64,000 bases of DNA from Bacteroidetes bacterium 43-93 (GTDB lineage Bacteria; Bacteroidota; Bacteroidia; Chitinophagales; Chitinophagaceae). The notes beneath the pieces are model-generated. The model did not search any database. It had not been told where the DNA came from and was given only the letters and a program-made list of their open reading frames with translations. A program made the position numbers and the translations under genes. The DNA lies in assembly GCA_001897855.1 (NCBI GenBank), contig MKUO01000027.1, positions 62,001 to 126,000 on the forward strand. Reading direction: 5' to 3'. Positions 34,412 to 42,202 of this stretch are shown one piece after another (position 1 is the stretch's first letter; every line of letters begins with the position of its first letter).

Positions 34412-35002
34412 TCAATCAATTCTCGTTATCTCAATCAATAGTCTTTCTACATTTCCACCGCGAGCTTTAATTATTGCAGTTTTGGTGAAGTTGTTTATTG
34501 CTAATACCTTCCCCTTTTTAATAGATCCATTGTCTAGTTTATACATTACTAAGTCACCTGATTTTATGTTATATTGATTAGCCGTAGTATCGTTCGTTGT
34601 TTGTGTTATAGGTATTCTAACAGCAATAAAAGTGATCTTGTTTTTAAAATCCTTCCCCCGTTCTACATTATACCTTTTCTCTTGTGTATCTACATTTCGG
34701 CTTTCTATGACATTATTCTCAGCATCGGTTAGCATGTAAATCCCGGTAGCACCATAAGCAGCTGATATTTTCTTGGCCTTTACATATAGTTTGAACATCT
34801 CCTTAGGACTTTCTCCCTCGCAAAACATCATACCTATTTTTTCGGCGTTTTTGGGCACTTCCTGTTGTTTGATATAAACGATTACATCTTCCCAGTTTGT
34901 AGGCTTGTAATGCACGCTGGAAGTCTCAAGAAACCGCATTCGCGCCATTACAGATGATGCGGTTAATAGTAATGTCAGAATGATAATAGATGCTTTGGTC
35001 AT
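34412..35002 (-). CDS. Exported protein of unknown function
   Basis: 196 residues from the ATG at 35002, which directly begins a signal peptide (MTKASIIILTLLLTASSVMA); the upstream start at 35053 would bury the signal. The mature part has an alpha/beta region (NWEDVIVYIKQQEVPKNAEKIGMM) and a C-terminal beta segment (NIKSGDLVMYKLDNGSIKKGKVL) resembling an SH3/KOW-like barrel. No family assigned. A structured or relict stretch lies upstream. Confidence 0.6.
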   Translation of the reverse strand: MTKASIIILTLLLTASSVMARMRFLETSSVHYKPTNWEDVIVYIKQQEVPKNAEKIGMMFCEGESPKEMFKLYVKAKKISAAYGATGIYMLTDAENNVIESRNVDTQEKRYNVERGKDFKNKITFIAVRIPITQTTNDTTANQYNIKSGDLVMYKLDNGSIKKGKVLAINNFTKTAIIKARGGNVERLLIEITRID

Positions 35003-35025
35003 AATATGATTGTTTAAAAAAATTA

Positions 35026-35170
35026 GCGTAGCTAACATTCTTTTGCTGTTCAAGGCTCTCCAAAGCCTATAGGTGCAAAAGACATAGCTACGCCGTGAGG
35101 CGTATCATAGCCATAAGTCGCACCTGTTTTTAATTTTGGAGATTTAGAACAGCAACATTATGTTATAATA
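35026..35170 (-). other. Possible gene remnant or structured leader
   Basis: On the minus strand a stop-free stretch ending at about 35060 reads SPKLKTGATYGYDTP, then HGVAMSFAPIGFGEP and TGA, but has no ATG start. The same DNA contains the inverted repeat GCGTAGCTA (35026-35034)/TAGCTACGC (35085-35093) enclosing a small AGGCT/AGCCT hairpin. Either reading is weak. Confidence 0.25.
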
Positions 35171-35313
35171 CAAATAATATATTATTCTCTTTTTTTTATT
35201 TCATATGCATGGAATTAGCACAAAAATAGGAATTGATTTTAGGATAAAATATGCCTGATTTGATATATATAAAATGTCCGGGATTCCCGGTAATTTTACG
35301 TATATTCGTATAT

Positions 35314-36282
35314 ATGAAAATACATATACCTAATAGTGCTTTTATTGGAAATATAGAGAGTTTTTTAAATCATTTTAACCCTGATAATGAAACTGAATTA
35401 TATGTAACTTCTAATCAAAGTTGGATATCGATTCATCCATTGGTGGTATCAATGGTCGTGGCGTTAGCAGAAGAAGTTAATTTAAAAGGAGGCGTAATAA
35501 CTGGTGAAAATTTTAACGCAAAATCACGCCCATATTTATTGAGGATGGGATTAGTAAAAGCATTAAATCCCAATCATGGTATTCTGATAGATGAGCATGA
35601 ATCTTCAGGCAGGTTTATCCCAGCACGCAAGATAGAAACATCACAACAGTTAAATCAATTCATAACTGATATGGTGCCATTATTACATACTACGCCCGAA
35701 CAAGCGTACCCGATAAAATATGTTATGAGTGAATTGGTAAGGAATGTATTAGAACACTCTAATTCTCCATTCGGCGCAATCGTATCTGCACAATATTTTG
35801 CTAAATCTAACAGGATATCCATAGGTGTTGCAGATAGAGGTATAGGCATTAAGGCGGCGATGAGTGCATCATATGCAACAGCATCGGATTTAGATGCTAT
35901 TTTATTAGCTATGCGTCCAGGTATTACAGGAACAACAAAAAAAATTGGTGGTACGGAATATAATGCTGGAGCAGGCTTGTTCTTTACAAAAAGTATTGCC
36001 AAGGTCAGTAGGGATTTTTTTTTAGTTTACAGCGGTGATGCTTTTTTTAAACTGCATAAAACAAATGTTGCCAAACCGGTTAAATTATTCGCTAATCCAA
36101 ATTTAGATAAGGCAAACGCCAAATCGCTATTGCCATATTGGCAAGGTACTGCGGTTGGAATTGATATATCGATGGATATAAATCAAGATTTCCAAGAGTT
36201 GCTGGAACTAATACGACAAGCATATCAATTAGATGTTAAAAGAGCGAATAATGTAAAATATAAGAAACCAAAATTTGTATGA
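35314..36282 (+). CDS. GHKL-fold ATP-binding protein paired with an STAS-like protein
   Basis: 322 residues from the ATG at 35314; the upstream start at 35251 reads through an unlikely leader. Residues 1-110 are an unrecognised alpha/beta region. The histidine-kinase-like ATPase domain covers about 125-240: N-box SELVRNVLEHS (N144), G1 VADRGIGIK (174-178), G2 GAGLF (219-223). There is no HisKA domain, so it resembles anti-sigma-factor kinases or MutL-type ATPases rather than a sensor kinase. It overlaps the STAS-like gene by 4 bp. The pair is likely a small regulatory switch; the target is unknown. Confidence 0.75.
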   Translation: MKIHIPNSAFIGNIESFLNHFNPDNETELYVTSNQSWISIHPLVVSMVVALAEEVNLKGGVITGENFNAKSRPYLLRMGLVKALNPNHGILIDEHESSGRFIPARKIETSQQLNQFITDMVPLLHTTPEQAYPIKYVMSELVRNVLEHSNSPFGAIVSAQYFAKSNRISIGVADRGIGIKAAMSASYATASDLDAILLAMRPGITGTTKKIGGTEYNAGAGLFFTKSIAKVSRDFFLVYSGDAFFKLHKTNVAKPVKLFANPNLDKANAKSLLPYWQGTAVGIDISMDINQDFQELLELIRQAYQLDVKRANNVKYKKPKFV

Positions 36283-36587
36283 CCAAAATTGAATTATACA
36301 ATTATACCGGAGATTTTGCAGAAAATAAGGACATTGCAAAAGATCTAAGGATTAATTGTATTGAACCAAATATAGTTAACGATTCAGTTCAGCTAGATTT
36401 TAATAACATAACATCGGCTACGCAATCCTTTATTCACGCCTTAATATCTAATGTAATTAGAATTAACGGTGTAGACGTATTAGATAGACTTTATTTTAAA
36501 AATTGTAATGATCAAATAAAAACAATTATCAATATCGTTGTTGATTATGTGCAAGATGGGATCTTTATAGACCCTGAGGATATGTAA
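36279..36587 (+). CDS. STAS-like domain protein (DUF4325 type)
   Basis: 102 residues. The pattern RINCIEPNIVNDSVQLDFNNITSATQSFIHALIS in pieces, with LDFNNI and TQSFIHAL as key motifs, and LYFKNCNDQIKTIINIVVDYV at the end, matches the short STAS-like DUF4325 family. Classical STAS proteins are phosphorylation-controlled antagonists of GHKL kinases, and here the upstream gene encodes a GHKL ATPase with ATGA-coupled translation. No sigma factor gene is adjacent. Confidence 0.75.
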   Translation: MTKIELYNYTGDFAENKDIAKDLRINCIEPNIVNDSVQLDFNNITSATQSFIHALISNVIRINGVDVLDRLYFKNCNDQIKTIINIVVDYVQDGIFIDPEDM

Positions 36588-36601
36588 AAGCTTATAACTG
36601 T

Positions 36602-37540
36602 ATGTTCTCATTTAAAACACTCCCAGATCTTCTTAATCATTTTAGTAAAGAAGAAACCTGCATTAAATACTTAGAGCATCAGCGATGGGGTGGTAATCCG
36701 GTTTGTGTGTATTGTGGATGCAGCAAGGTTTATTGACTAACAAAGGGCTATAAATGCAGTTATAAGTTTTGTCGAAAGATCTTTAGCATTAAAGTGGGCA
36801 CCATCTACGAAAACAGTAAAATCCCATTGCGTTTGTGGTTTGCGGCAGTCTATCTTGCGATATCTAATAAAAAGGGCATTAGTAGTATGCAATTAAGTCG
36901 GGACCTTGGAATTACTCAAAAGTCAGCATGGTTCATGTTGCATAGAATACGGGAAATGCTCCGAGAAAAAAGATGTGTAGTGCTCCAGAATATTGTAGAG
37001 GTTGATGAAACATTTGTGGGAGGAAAGAATAAAAATCGACACCATGATAAGAAGGTGAAATACTTGCGCGGACAAGGCCGGGATATGAAAGATAAAACTC
37101 CTGTAGTAGGGCTATTAGAGAGGGGTGGACCTTTGATAACTTTTGTTACCCCTAATACAAAAGAAAAGGTGTTAACTCAGATATTGTTAAATAATGTTGA
37201 TCATAGAGCGACTATAGTGAGCGATGCTTATAATTCTTACATGACGTTAGGCGCCTATTTCGACAAACATGTGATGGTTAAGAAATATGGTGAAGGTGGT
37301 TTTTATGTTCAGGACAAAATATATCATACACAGGGAATTGAAGGGTTTTGGAGTATCTTGAAGCGTGGAATAATTGGTATTTATCACTACGTGAGTAAAA
37401 AGCATCTCCAGCGGTATTGTGATGAATTTACTTACAGATATAATACAGTGCATTTTACCAATGCGGCAAGATTTGAAAATGCACAGCGGCAATGTGCCGG
37501 TAGGTTAAAATACAAGGATCTAATTTTGGACAATGGCTGA
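36602..37540 (+). pseudogene. IS1595-family (ISXO2-like) transposase broken by an in-frame TGA
   Basis: The full frame of 312 codons starts with the ATG at 36602 (MFSFKTLPDLLNHFSKEE) and a zinc ribbon (CVYCG and KCSYKFC). TGA at codon 45 (36734-36736) interrupts it in the middle of the ribbon. After the stop the frame runs intact: GTIYENSKIPLRLWF, AWFMLHRIREML, the DDE residues in VDETFVGGK and VSDAYNSY, and EGFWSILKRG. Without read-through no complete transposase is made. It lies 14 bp after the STAS-like gene. No terminal inverted repeats were found by eye. Confidence 0.8.
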
Positions 37541-37958
37541 AAAGAAGAAAAAGGGTAAATACGATATTGAATTAAATGTAGAAGGGATGTCATTTGATGA
37601 TCTCCTTAAGGCCACTGTGTCTGGTAAGAAACCGCCAGCAACATTTTTATTTGAAAACAATCTTTTCGATAAAGACAAGATTGTTATTCAAATGACAGAG
37701 CCAGATGTGGACTTTGAAAAAAATCCTACAACAATAAAAATTCAGTCATCAAAAAGTACAATACGAACAATATATTCGGAGCAGTACATTGACGAACAAC
37801 AATACATCCAAAAAGTGGCGCTGCAAATTCCAATTCCTAAAGGAATAAATACTTTAGAGGTAGTTATAGAGCCTGTTGAATCATATAATATTCTCCGATT
37901 GACTGTGTTTGCTATTAGTAATGATGAACAATCGTCCGTAATTGCTCGTCTGATTTGA
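37533..37958 (+). CDS. Unknown protein overlapping the transposase end
   Basis: 141 residues. A basic start MAEKKKKGKYDIELN is followed by MSFDDLLKATVSGKK, then a beta-rich domain (DKIVIQMTEPDVDFE, KVALQIPIPKGINTLEVVIEP). It overlaps the transposase stop by 8 bp, so the two were probably translated together, as for passenger genes of some IS1595 elements. The start resembles short proteins seen after such transposases, from memory only. Its 3' end overlaps the convergent gene by 44 bp. Confidence 0.55.
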   Translation: MAEKKKKGKYDIELNVEGMSFDDLLKATVSGKKPPATFLFENNLFDKDKIVIQMTEPDVDFEKNPTTIKIQSSKSTIRTIYSEQYIDEQQYIQKVALQIPIPKGINTLEVVIEPVESYNILRLTVFAISNDEQSSVIARLI

Positions 37959-38232
37959 TAGGCTTGCATAGAGATAACGTTTGATATGCAATCCCCTCAT
38001 TATTTATATCTGTAATAATTGTTGTTTGTTGGCAAATTGATATTGCAATATCAAACAAATCCTTTCTTATAGGTATTTTGTAACGCTTGCACGCCATTTG
38101 TAACATATCATCTATTCCGCAATACTGATTCATGCATAGCATGCTTGAAATGTATGTTATAAACTGAATCAAAATTTTAATCTCGTCAGAGGAAAATTTT
38201 TCTATCTCTATTCCTTCGAATAAGTTTCTCAT
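37915..38232 (-). CDS. Small protein of unknown function
   Basis: 105 residues from the ATG at 38232; the frame opens two codons earlier with TTG. It is helical (SSDEIKILIQFITYISSML, DLFDIAISICQQT) and contains several cysteines. No family recognised. It overlaps the unknown gene at 37533 tail to tail by 44 bp, which makes one of the two ends doubtful. Confidence 0.45.
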   Translation of the reverse strand: MRNLFEGIEIEKFSSDEIKILIQFITYISSMLCMNQYCGIDDMLQMACKRYKIPIRKDLFDIAISICQQTTIITDINNEGIAYQTLSLCKPIKSDEQLRTIVHHY

Positions 38233-38309
38233 AATCAATATTTTAAGTTTTTATGCGTTAATTGGTTTAAACTCGTATATAGTTCCCTGCGCAATAAACC
38301 TCCTAAGAA

Positions 38310-38347
38310 TTTAGTTTTACAACTAAATGTTTAGTAGATTTACTAAA
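38310..38347 (+). promoter_or_regulatory. Two BlaI-type operators
   Basis: TTTAGT-N6-ACTAAA (38310-38327) and TTTAGTA-N4-TACTAAA (38330-38347) lie in tandem just before the ATG of the BlaI-family gene at 38360. A further half site CTTAGTAG follows (38350-38357). This fits autoregulation by the BlaI homodimer. Confidence 0.8.
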
Positions 38348-38359
38348 AACTTAGTAGAT

Positions 38360-38746
38360 ATGGCCCAGACCAAACCATTGACCAAGGCAGAAGAAGAGAT
38401 CATGCAGGCATTATGGCAACAAGGAAAGGCATTTATAAAAGATATAGTAGATACCATGCCTGAGCCAAAGCCACACTACAATACCGTGAGCACGATCATT
38501 AAGATACTCTGCGATAAAGGCTTCGTGGGGTTTGAAACATTTGGCAAAGCCAACAGGTATTATCCGCTGGTAGAAAAAGAAGCCTATACTAAAAAGACTA
38601 TGAACCAGTTTGTAAAAAAATACTTCGGCGGATCTTTTGCCAATATGCTATCCTTCTTTGCACAAGAGAAAGACATCAGCATACAAGAGCTGGAAAATGT
38701 ATTGAAAGAAATGAGATCTGCTAACGATAAAAAAGCTAAGAAATGA
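38360..38746 (+). CDS. BlaI/MecI/CopY-family transcriptional repressor
   Basis: 128 residues from the ATG at 38360; the frame opens at 38327, inside the operator, so the upstream start is rejected. Winged-helix family motifs: LTKAEEEIMQALWQQG, HYNTVSTIIKILCDKGFV and GKANRYYPLVEKEAY. The C-terminal helices dimerise. It represses itself and the membrane peptidase gene that follows with a 4-bp ATGA overlap. Confidence 0.92.
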   Translation: MAQTKPLTKAEEEIMQALWQQGKAFIKDIVDTMPEPKPHYNTVSTIIKILCDKGFVGFETFGKANRYYPLVEKEAYTKKTMNQFVKKYFGGSFANMLSFFAQEKDISIQELENVLKEMRSANDKKAKK

Positions 38747-40290
38747 GCTATCTGTTGCAAACCATCATTTATACCGGGCTGATGCTGGCCATATACCAGC
38801 TGATATTGCGCAACAAGCCGGTACACGCATTTAACAGGGCCTATCTTATTGCCTCGGCAATATTACCTGTGGTACTACCTTTATTGCACTTACCGGAATT
38901 GCTTCACCGGAATGTACAGATGACCAATAATGTAAGCAGGGTGCTACCGGCCATCATTGCAGGGGGAGCTACAGACGTCAGCATTACAGCGCAAAAGCCT
39001 GAAGGAGTGAATATAGTTTGGCTGGCGTATTGGTTTGTGGCTTTGATTGGAATCGCTGTATTGCTACATAGTGTTGCCAGGCTATTGTACATCGTACAGC
39101 GCAACCACAGGCAGAAGCGTGATGGCTATACCATAGTATACAATACCAACATCGGTCCCGGAAGTTGGGGGTGGTACGTATTGCTACCCGATAGTGATGC
39201 AGATGATACCATACTGGAGCACGAACGTGCACATATACAATTAGGGCATACCGCAGACCTGCTGCTGCTAAACCTGTTGCAATGCGCTATGTGGCCCAAC
39301 GTGTTTCTCTATTTCATAAAAAAGGAACTGCAACAGGTACACGAGTTCCAGGCAGATGCTAAGGCCTGCAGGAATGCAGAAGACTATAGCAGGTTATTGC
39401 TGGCAAGCGTATTCAATACCTGCAACCTGCCATTAACACATTCATTTATTATACACCCAATAAAAAGAAGAATCATGATGCTGAACAAAAACAGGAATAA
39501 AAAGGGCCGCATGGCTATGATATCGGTTGCTATACTGAGCGTAGCAGTGATACTATCGGGAACCATATTACTGCAAAGCTGTAACAAAACCGAAAAAGAT
39601 ATGGGCCATACAGAGAAGATAACAGATCTGTCGAGGCAGCCATCTTATCCCGATGCAGTAGAGTGGAATGAATTTATTGCCCATAACCTGAAGTACCCGA
39701 AAGAAGCAGAGAAAGCAGGTAAAGAAGGCAGGGTGTTAGTGAAATTTACCGTTGACAAGAAAGGTTACATTACTAACCCGAGAATAGTTTCTTCTAATGA
39801 TACCTTGTTCTCTGCCGCAGCTTTGAAAGTGATGCAGAACGCACCGCAATGGATACCGGGTGAGAAGAACGGTAAGAAAGTAGAGGTAGATATGTATCAG
39901 CCGTTTTTGTTCAAATTAAATAATGGCAAGGAATTGAAATCAGCCATGATCATTATGACAGACCCTAAAAGGAATGCCGGTGATGTAGAAACCATTACCG
40001 ATGGCCATGCAACTAAAGTATCGTCCATGGAAATACCTGATGATAAACTGGAAGAATATCGAAAGGCGGAAAAGACAGTGCAGGCAGCGGAGAAAACAAT
40101 AGCAGAAAGGCAGGCAGAAATTGATAAAGCGCAGGCGCACCTGGATGCTATGCAGGCAGAAGTAGATAAAGCTGCAGCAGAAGCTAAAAAGGCCGCCGCG
40201 GAAGCAGATAAAGCAAAACAAAAAGCGCAGCAACTGGAAGGCACATTTAAGTCGGGCGACAAGTCACAGCATTTTGTTTTTGAATATTAA
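38743..40290 (+). CDS. BlaR1/MecR1-type M56 peptidase fused to a TonB C-terminal domain and coiled-coil tail
   Basis: 515 residues. Membrane helices near 5-20, 33-50, 88-108 and 260-285 surround the zinc motif HERAH (160-164) with E/D in HEFQADAKAC. Residues about 310-390 form a TonB-type domain (YPKEAEKAGKEGRVLVKFTVD, SAAALKVMQNAPQWIPG). The C-terminal 90 residues are an Ala/Lys/Glu-rich coiled coil. It is likely the sensor that cleaves the BlaI-type repressor on envelope stress or beta-lactam. Instead of a penicillin-binding sensor domain it carries the TonB-like domain, so the signal is unknown. Confidence 0.88.
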   Translation: MSYLLQTIIYTGLMLAIYQLILRNKPVHAFNRAYLIASAILPVVLPLLHLPELLHRNVQMTNNVSRVLPAIIAGGATDVSITAQKPEGVNIVWLAYWFVALIGIAVLLHSVARLLYIVQRNHRQKRDGYTIVYNTNIGPGSWGWYVLLPDSDADDTILEHERAHIQLGHTADLLLLNLLQCAMWPNVFLYFIKKELQQVHEFQADAKACRNAEDYSRLLLASVFNTCNLPLTHSFIIHPIKRRIMMLNKNRNKKGRMAMISVAILSVAVILSGTILLQSCNKTEKDMGHTEKITDLSRQPSYPDAVEWNEFIAHNLKYPKEAEKAGKEGRVLVKFTVDKKGYITNPRIVSSNDTLFSAAALKVMQNAPQWIPGEKNGKKVEVDMYQPFLFKLNNGKELKSAMIIMTDPKRNAGDVETITDGHATKVSSMEIPDDKLEEYRKAEKTVQAAEKTIAERQAEIDKAQAHLDAMQAEVDKAAAEAKKAAAEADKAKQKAQQLEGTFKSGDKSQHFVFEY

Positions 40291-40331
40291 ATAATAGCTT
40301 TTCGCATTTTGTCCCTTTGCAATTACCATAC

Positions 40332-40365
40332 AAATCCTCCCTTCGGGGAGGATTTTCTTTTTGTA
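40332..40365 (+). terminator. Rho-independent terminator of the BlaI/BlaR operon
   Basis: AAATCCTCCC pairs perfectly with GGGAGGATTT around a TTCG tetraloop (40332-40355), followed by TTTCTTTTT. It lies only 14-47 bp before the trpS start. Confidence 0.88.
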
Positions 40366-40378
40366 TCTTGCAGCCCTT

Positions 40379-41377
40379 ATGAGTAAAGAGATCGTTGTAA
40401 GCGGTATACGCTCTACGGGCAATCTGCACCTGGGTAATTACTTTGGTGCCATGCACAACTATGTAAGAATGCAGGATGAATTTAACTGTTATTTTTTCGT
40501 AGCAGACTACCATTCCCTGACCACACACCCCGACCCTAAAGACCTGAGAGCAAATGTGTACCGCGTAGTAGCCGAAAACGTTGCAAGCGGCCTGAATCCT
40601 GATAAAGTAGCATTATACGCTCAGAGCGATGTGCCCGAAATACCGGAGTTGTACCTGATGCTGAACATGCTTGCTTACAAAGGTGAACTGGAGAAAGTAC
40701 CCACATTTAAAGATAAAGTACGCACCCAACCCGATAACGTAAACGCAGGCCTGCTTACCTACCCGGTGCTGATGGCTGCTGATATATTGATACACCGTGG
40801 TGTAAAAGTGCCCGTTGGTAAAGACCAGGAGCAGCACGTGGAAATGGCAAGGAATTTTGCTAACAGGTTTAACAGCAGGTACGGTGAATTCTTCCCTGAA
40901 CCATATCCATTTAACTATAACGATAAGCTGGTAAAAGTGCCTAGCCTCGATGGCGCCGGTAAAATGAGCAAGAGCGAGAATGTAAACTCGACCCTGTACC
41001 TGGCAGACGATGATGATAGCATCCGTAAGAAAGTAATGAAGGCTAAGACAGATGCCGGCCCTACCGAGCATAACAGTGAAATGCCGGATTATATACAAAA
41101 CATCTTTCAGCTGATGCACCTGGTATCTAATCCTGCTACAGTAGATACCTATCGTAGTGCCTACAACAATTGCACGATCAGGTATGGAGATATGAAGAAA
41201 CAACTGGCGGAAGATATGGTCACCTTCATCCGCCCGATAAGGGAACAGGCGCTGGATCTGCAGAACAACGCAGAGAAGATACAGAAGATACTAAAAGAGG
41301 GCGCTGAGAAAGCAAGAGCAAGCGCTTCTGTAACGATAGCCGAAGCTCGAAAACTGATAGGGATCCATTATTACTAG
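40379..41377 (+). CDS. trpS: Tryptophanyl-tRNA synthetase
   Basis: 332 residues from the ATG at 40379 (MSKEIVVSGIRSTGNLHLGN). The class I signature is GNLHLGNYFGAM (HIGH-like) and the second motif is GAGKMSKS (KMSKS). The stretch AADILIHRGVKVPVGKDQEQHVEM is typical of TrpRS. It charges tRNA-Trp in the cytoplasm. Terminators on both sides make it a single-gene unit. Confidence 0.97.
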   Translation: MSKEIVVSGIRSTGNLHLGNYFGAMHNYVRMQDEFNCYFFVADYHSLTTHPDPKDLRANVYRVVAENVASGLNPDKVALYAQSDVPEIPELYLMLNMLAYKGELEKVPTFKDKVRTQPDNVNAGLLTYPVLMAADILIHRGVKVPVGKDQEQHVEMARNFANRFNSRYGEFFPEPYPFNYNDKLVKVPSLDGAGKMSKSENVNSTLYLADDDDSIRKKVMKAKTDAGPTEHNSEMPDYIQNIFQLMHLVSNPATVDTYRSAYNNCTIRYGDMKKQLAEDMVTFIRPIREQALDLQNNAEKIQKILKEGAEKARASASVTIAEARKLIGIHYY

Positions 41378-41395
41378 TAAATATTAAATAATTGT

Positions 41396-41427
41396 ACACC
41401 CTCTGTTTTTTAAGAGGGTGTTTTTTT
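41396..41427 (+). terminator. Rho-independent terminator of trpS
   Basis: ACACCCTCT and AGAGGGTGT form a perfect 9-bp stem with an 8-nt loop, followed by seven T residues. It starts 19 bp after the trpS stop. Confidence 0.9.
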
Positions 41428-41490
41428 AAATTAGCACACTATCTTAGTGGCGATCGCGCCATTTGGATAAGATCATCTCAAAGGGAAATC

Positions 41491-42126
41491 ATGGCTCAAA
41501 GAAACGCACCCAGGCATATAGCAGTAGCAGGTAATATTGGTACCGGTAAAACAACGCTTACCGCCAAGCTGGCAAAATATTTTAAATGGGAACCTCATTT
41601 CGAGGATGTTGAGCATAACCCCTACCTGGTGGATTTTTACGACGATATGCATCGCTGGTCGTTCAATCTGCAGATATACTTTTTAAATACCCGTTTATCG
41701 CGCCTGGCTGATATCCGTAATGGTAAAAAAACTGTAATACAGGATCGTACCATCTATGAAGATGCCTACATCTTTGCCCCCAACCTGTATGAAATGGGGC
41801 TAATGACCAAGCGCGATTTTGAAAACTATGCCTCCTTTTTTGATACGCTAAAGAAGATGGTAACGCCACCAGATTTACTTATATACCTGAAAGGATCTAT
41901 ACCTGCTATTGTAGACCAGATACAGAAGCGCGGCAGGGAATATGAAGAGAACATCAGGCTGGATTACCTGAAACGCCTGAATGAGTTCTACAATAAATGG
42001 ATAGATAACTATAACGATGGGCCATTGCTGATAATAGACATAGATAAGATCAACTTTGCAGAGCGGGAAGAAGATTTTGCAGAAGTAGTACAGCGTATAG
42101 ATGCCCAGATAAACGGACTTTTTTAA
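41491..42126 (+). CDS. Deoxynucleoside kinase
   Basis: 211 residues from the ATG at 41491; the frame is open from 41392, but that part overlaps the terminator and is not coding-like. Walker A GNIGTGKTT (about 13-21), the DRTIYEDAYIFA motif (ERS/DRS-type), and the LID region KRGREYEENIRLDYL identify the bacterial deoxyadenosine/deoxyguanosine kinase group. It phosphorylates deoxynucleosides for salvage. Confidence 0.92.
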   Translation: MAQRNAPRHIAVAGNIGTGKTTLTAKLAKYFKWEPHFEDVEHNPYLVDFYDDMHRWSFNLQIYFLNTRLSRLADIRNGKKTVIQDRTIYEDAYIFAPNLYEMGLMTKRDFENYASFFDTLKKMVTPPDLLIYLKGSIPAIVDQIQKRGREYEENIRLDYLKRLNEFYNKWIDNYNDGPLLIIDIDKINFAEREEDFAEVVQRIDAQINGLF

Positions 42127-42202
42127 GAAAGCTGTAACTTTTTTCTGCCTTCTGCGATATATTGTTGATGTAGCACAGCTACATTATAAAAATTACCGGA
42201 GA

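Noticed and set aside
18281-37540. Reassignment of TGA to Trp
   Set aside because: Many intact genes in the window end in TGA and use TGG for Trp, so the two in-frame TGA codons are better explained as mutations.
36794-37540. Shorter transposase starting at GTG 36794
   Set aside because: That codon is an internal Val in the family alignment; the protein would lack its zinc ribbon, so the locus is described as a pseudogene from 36602.
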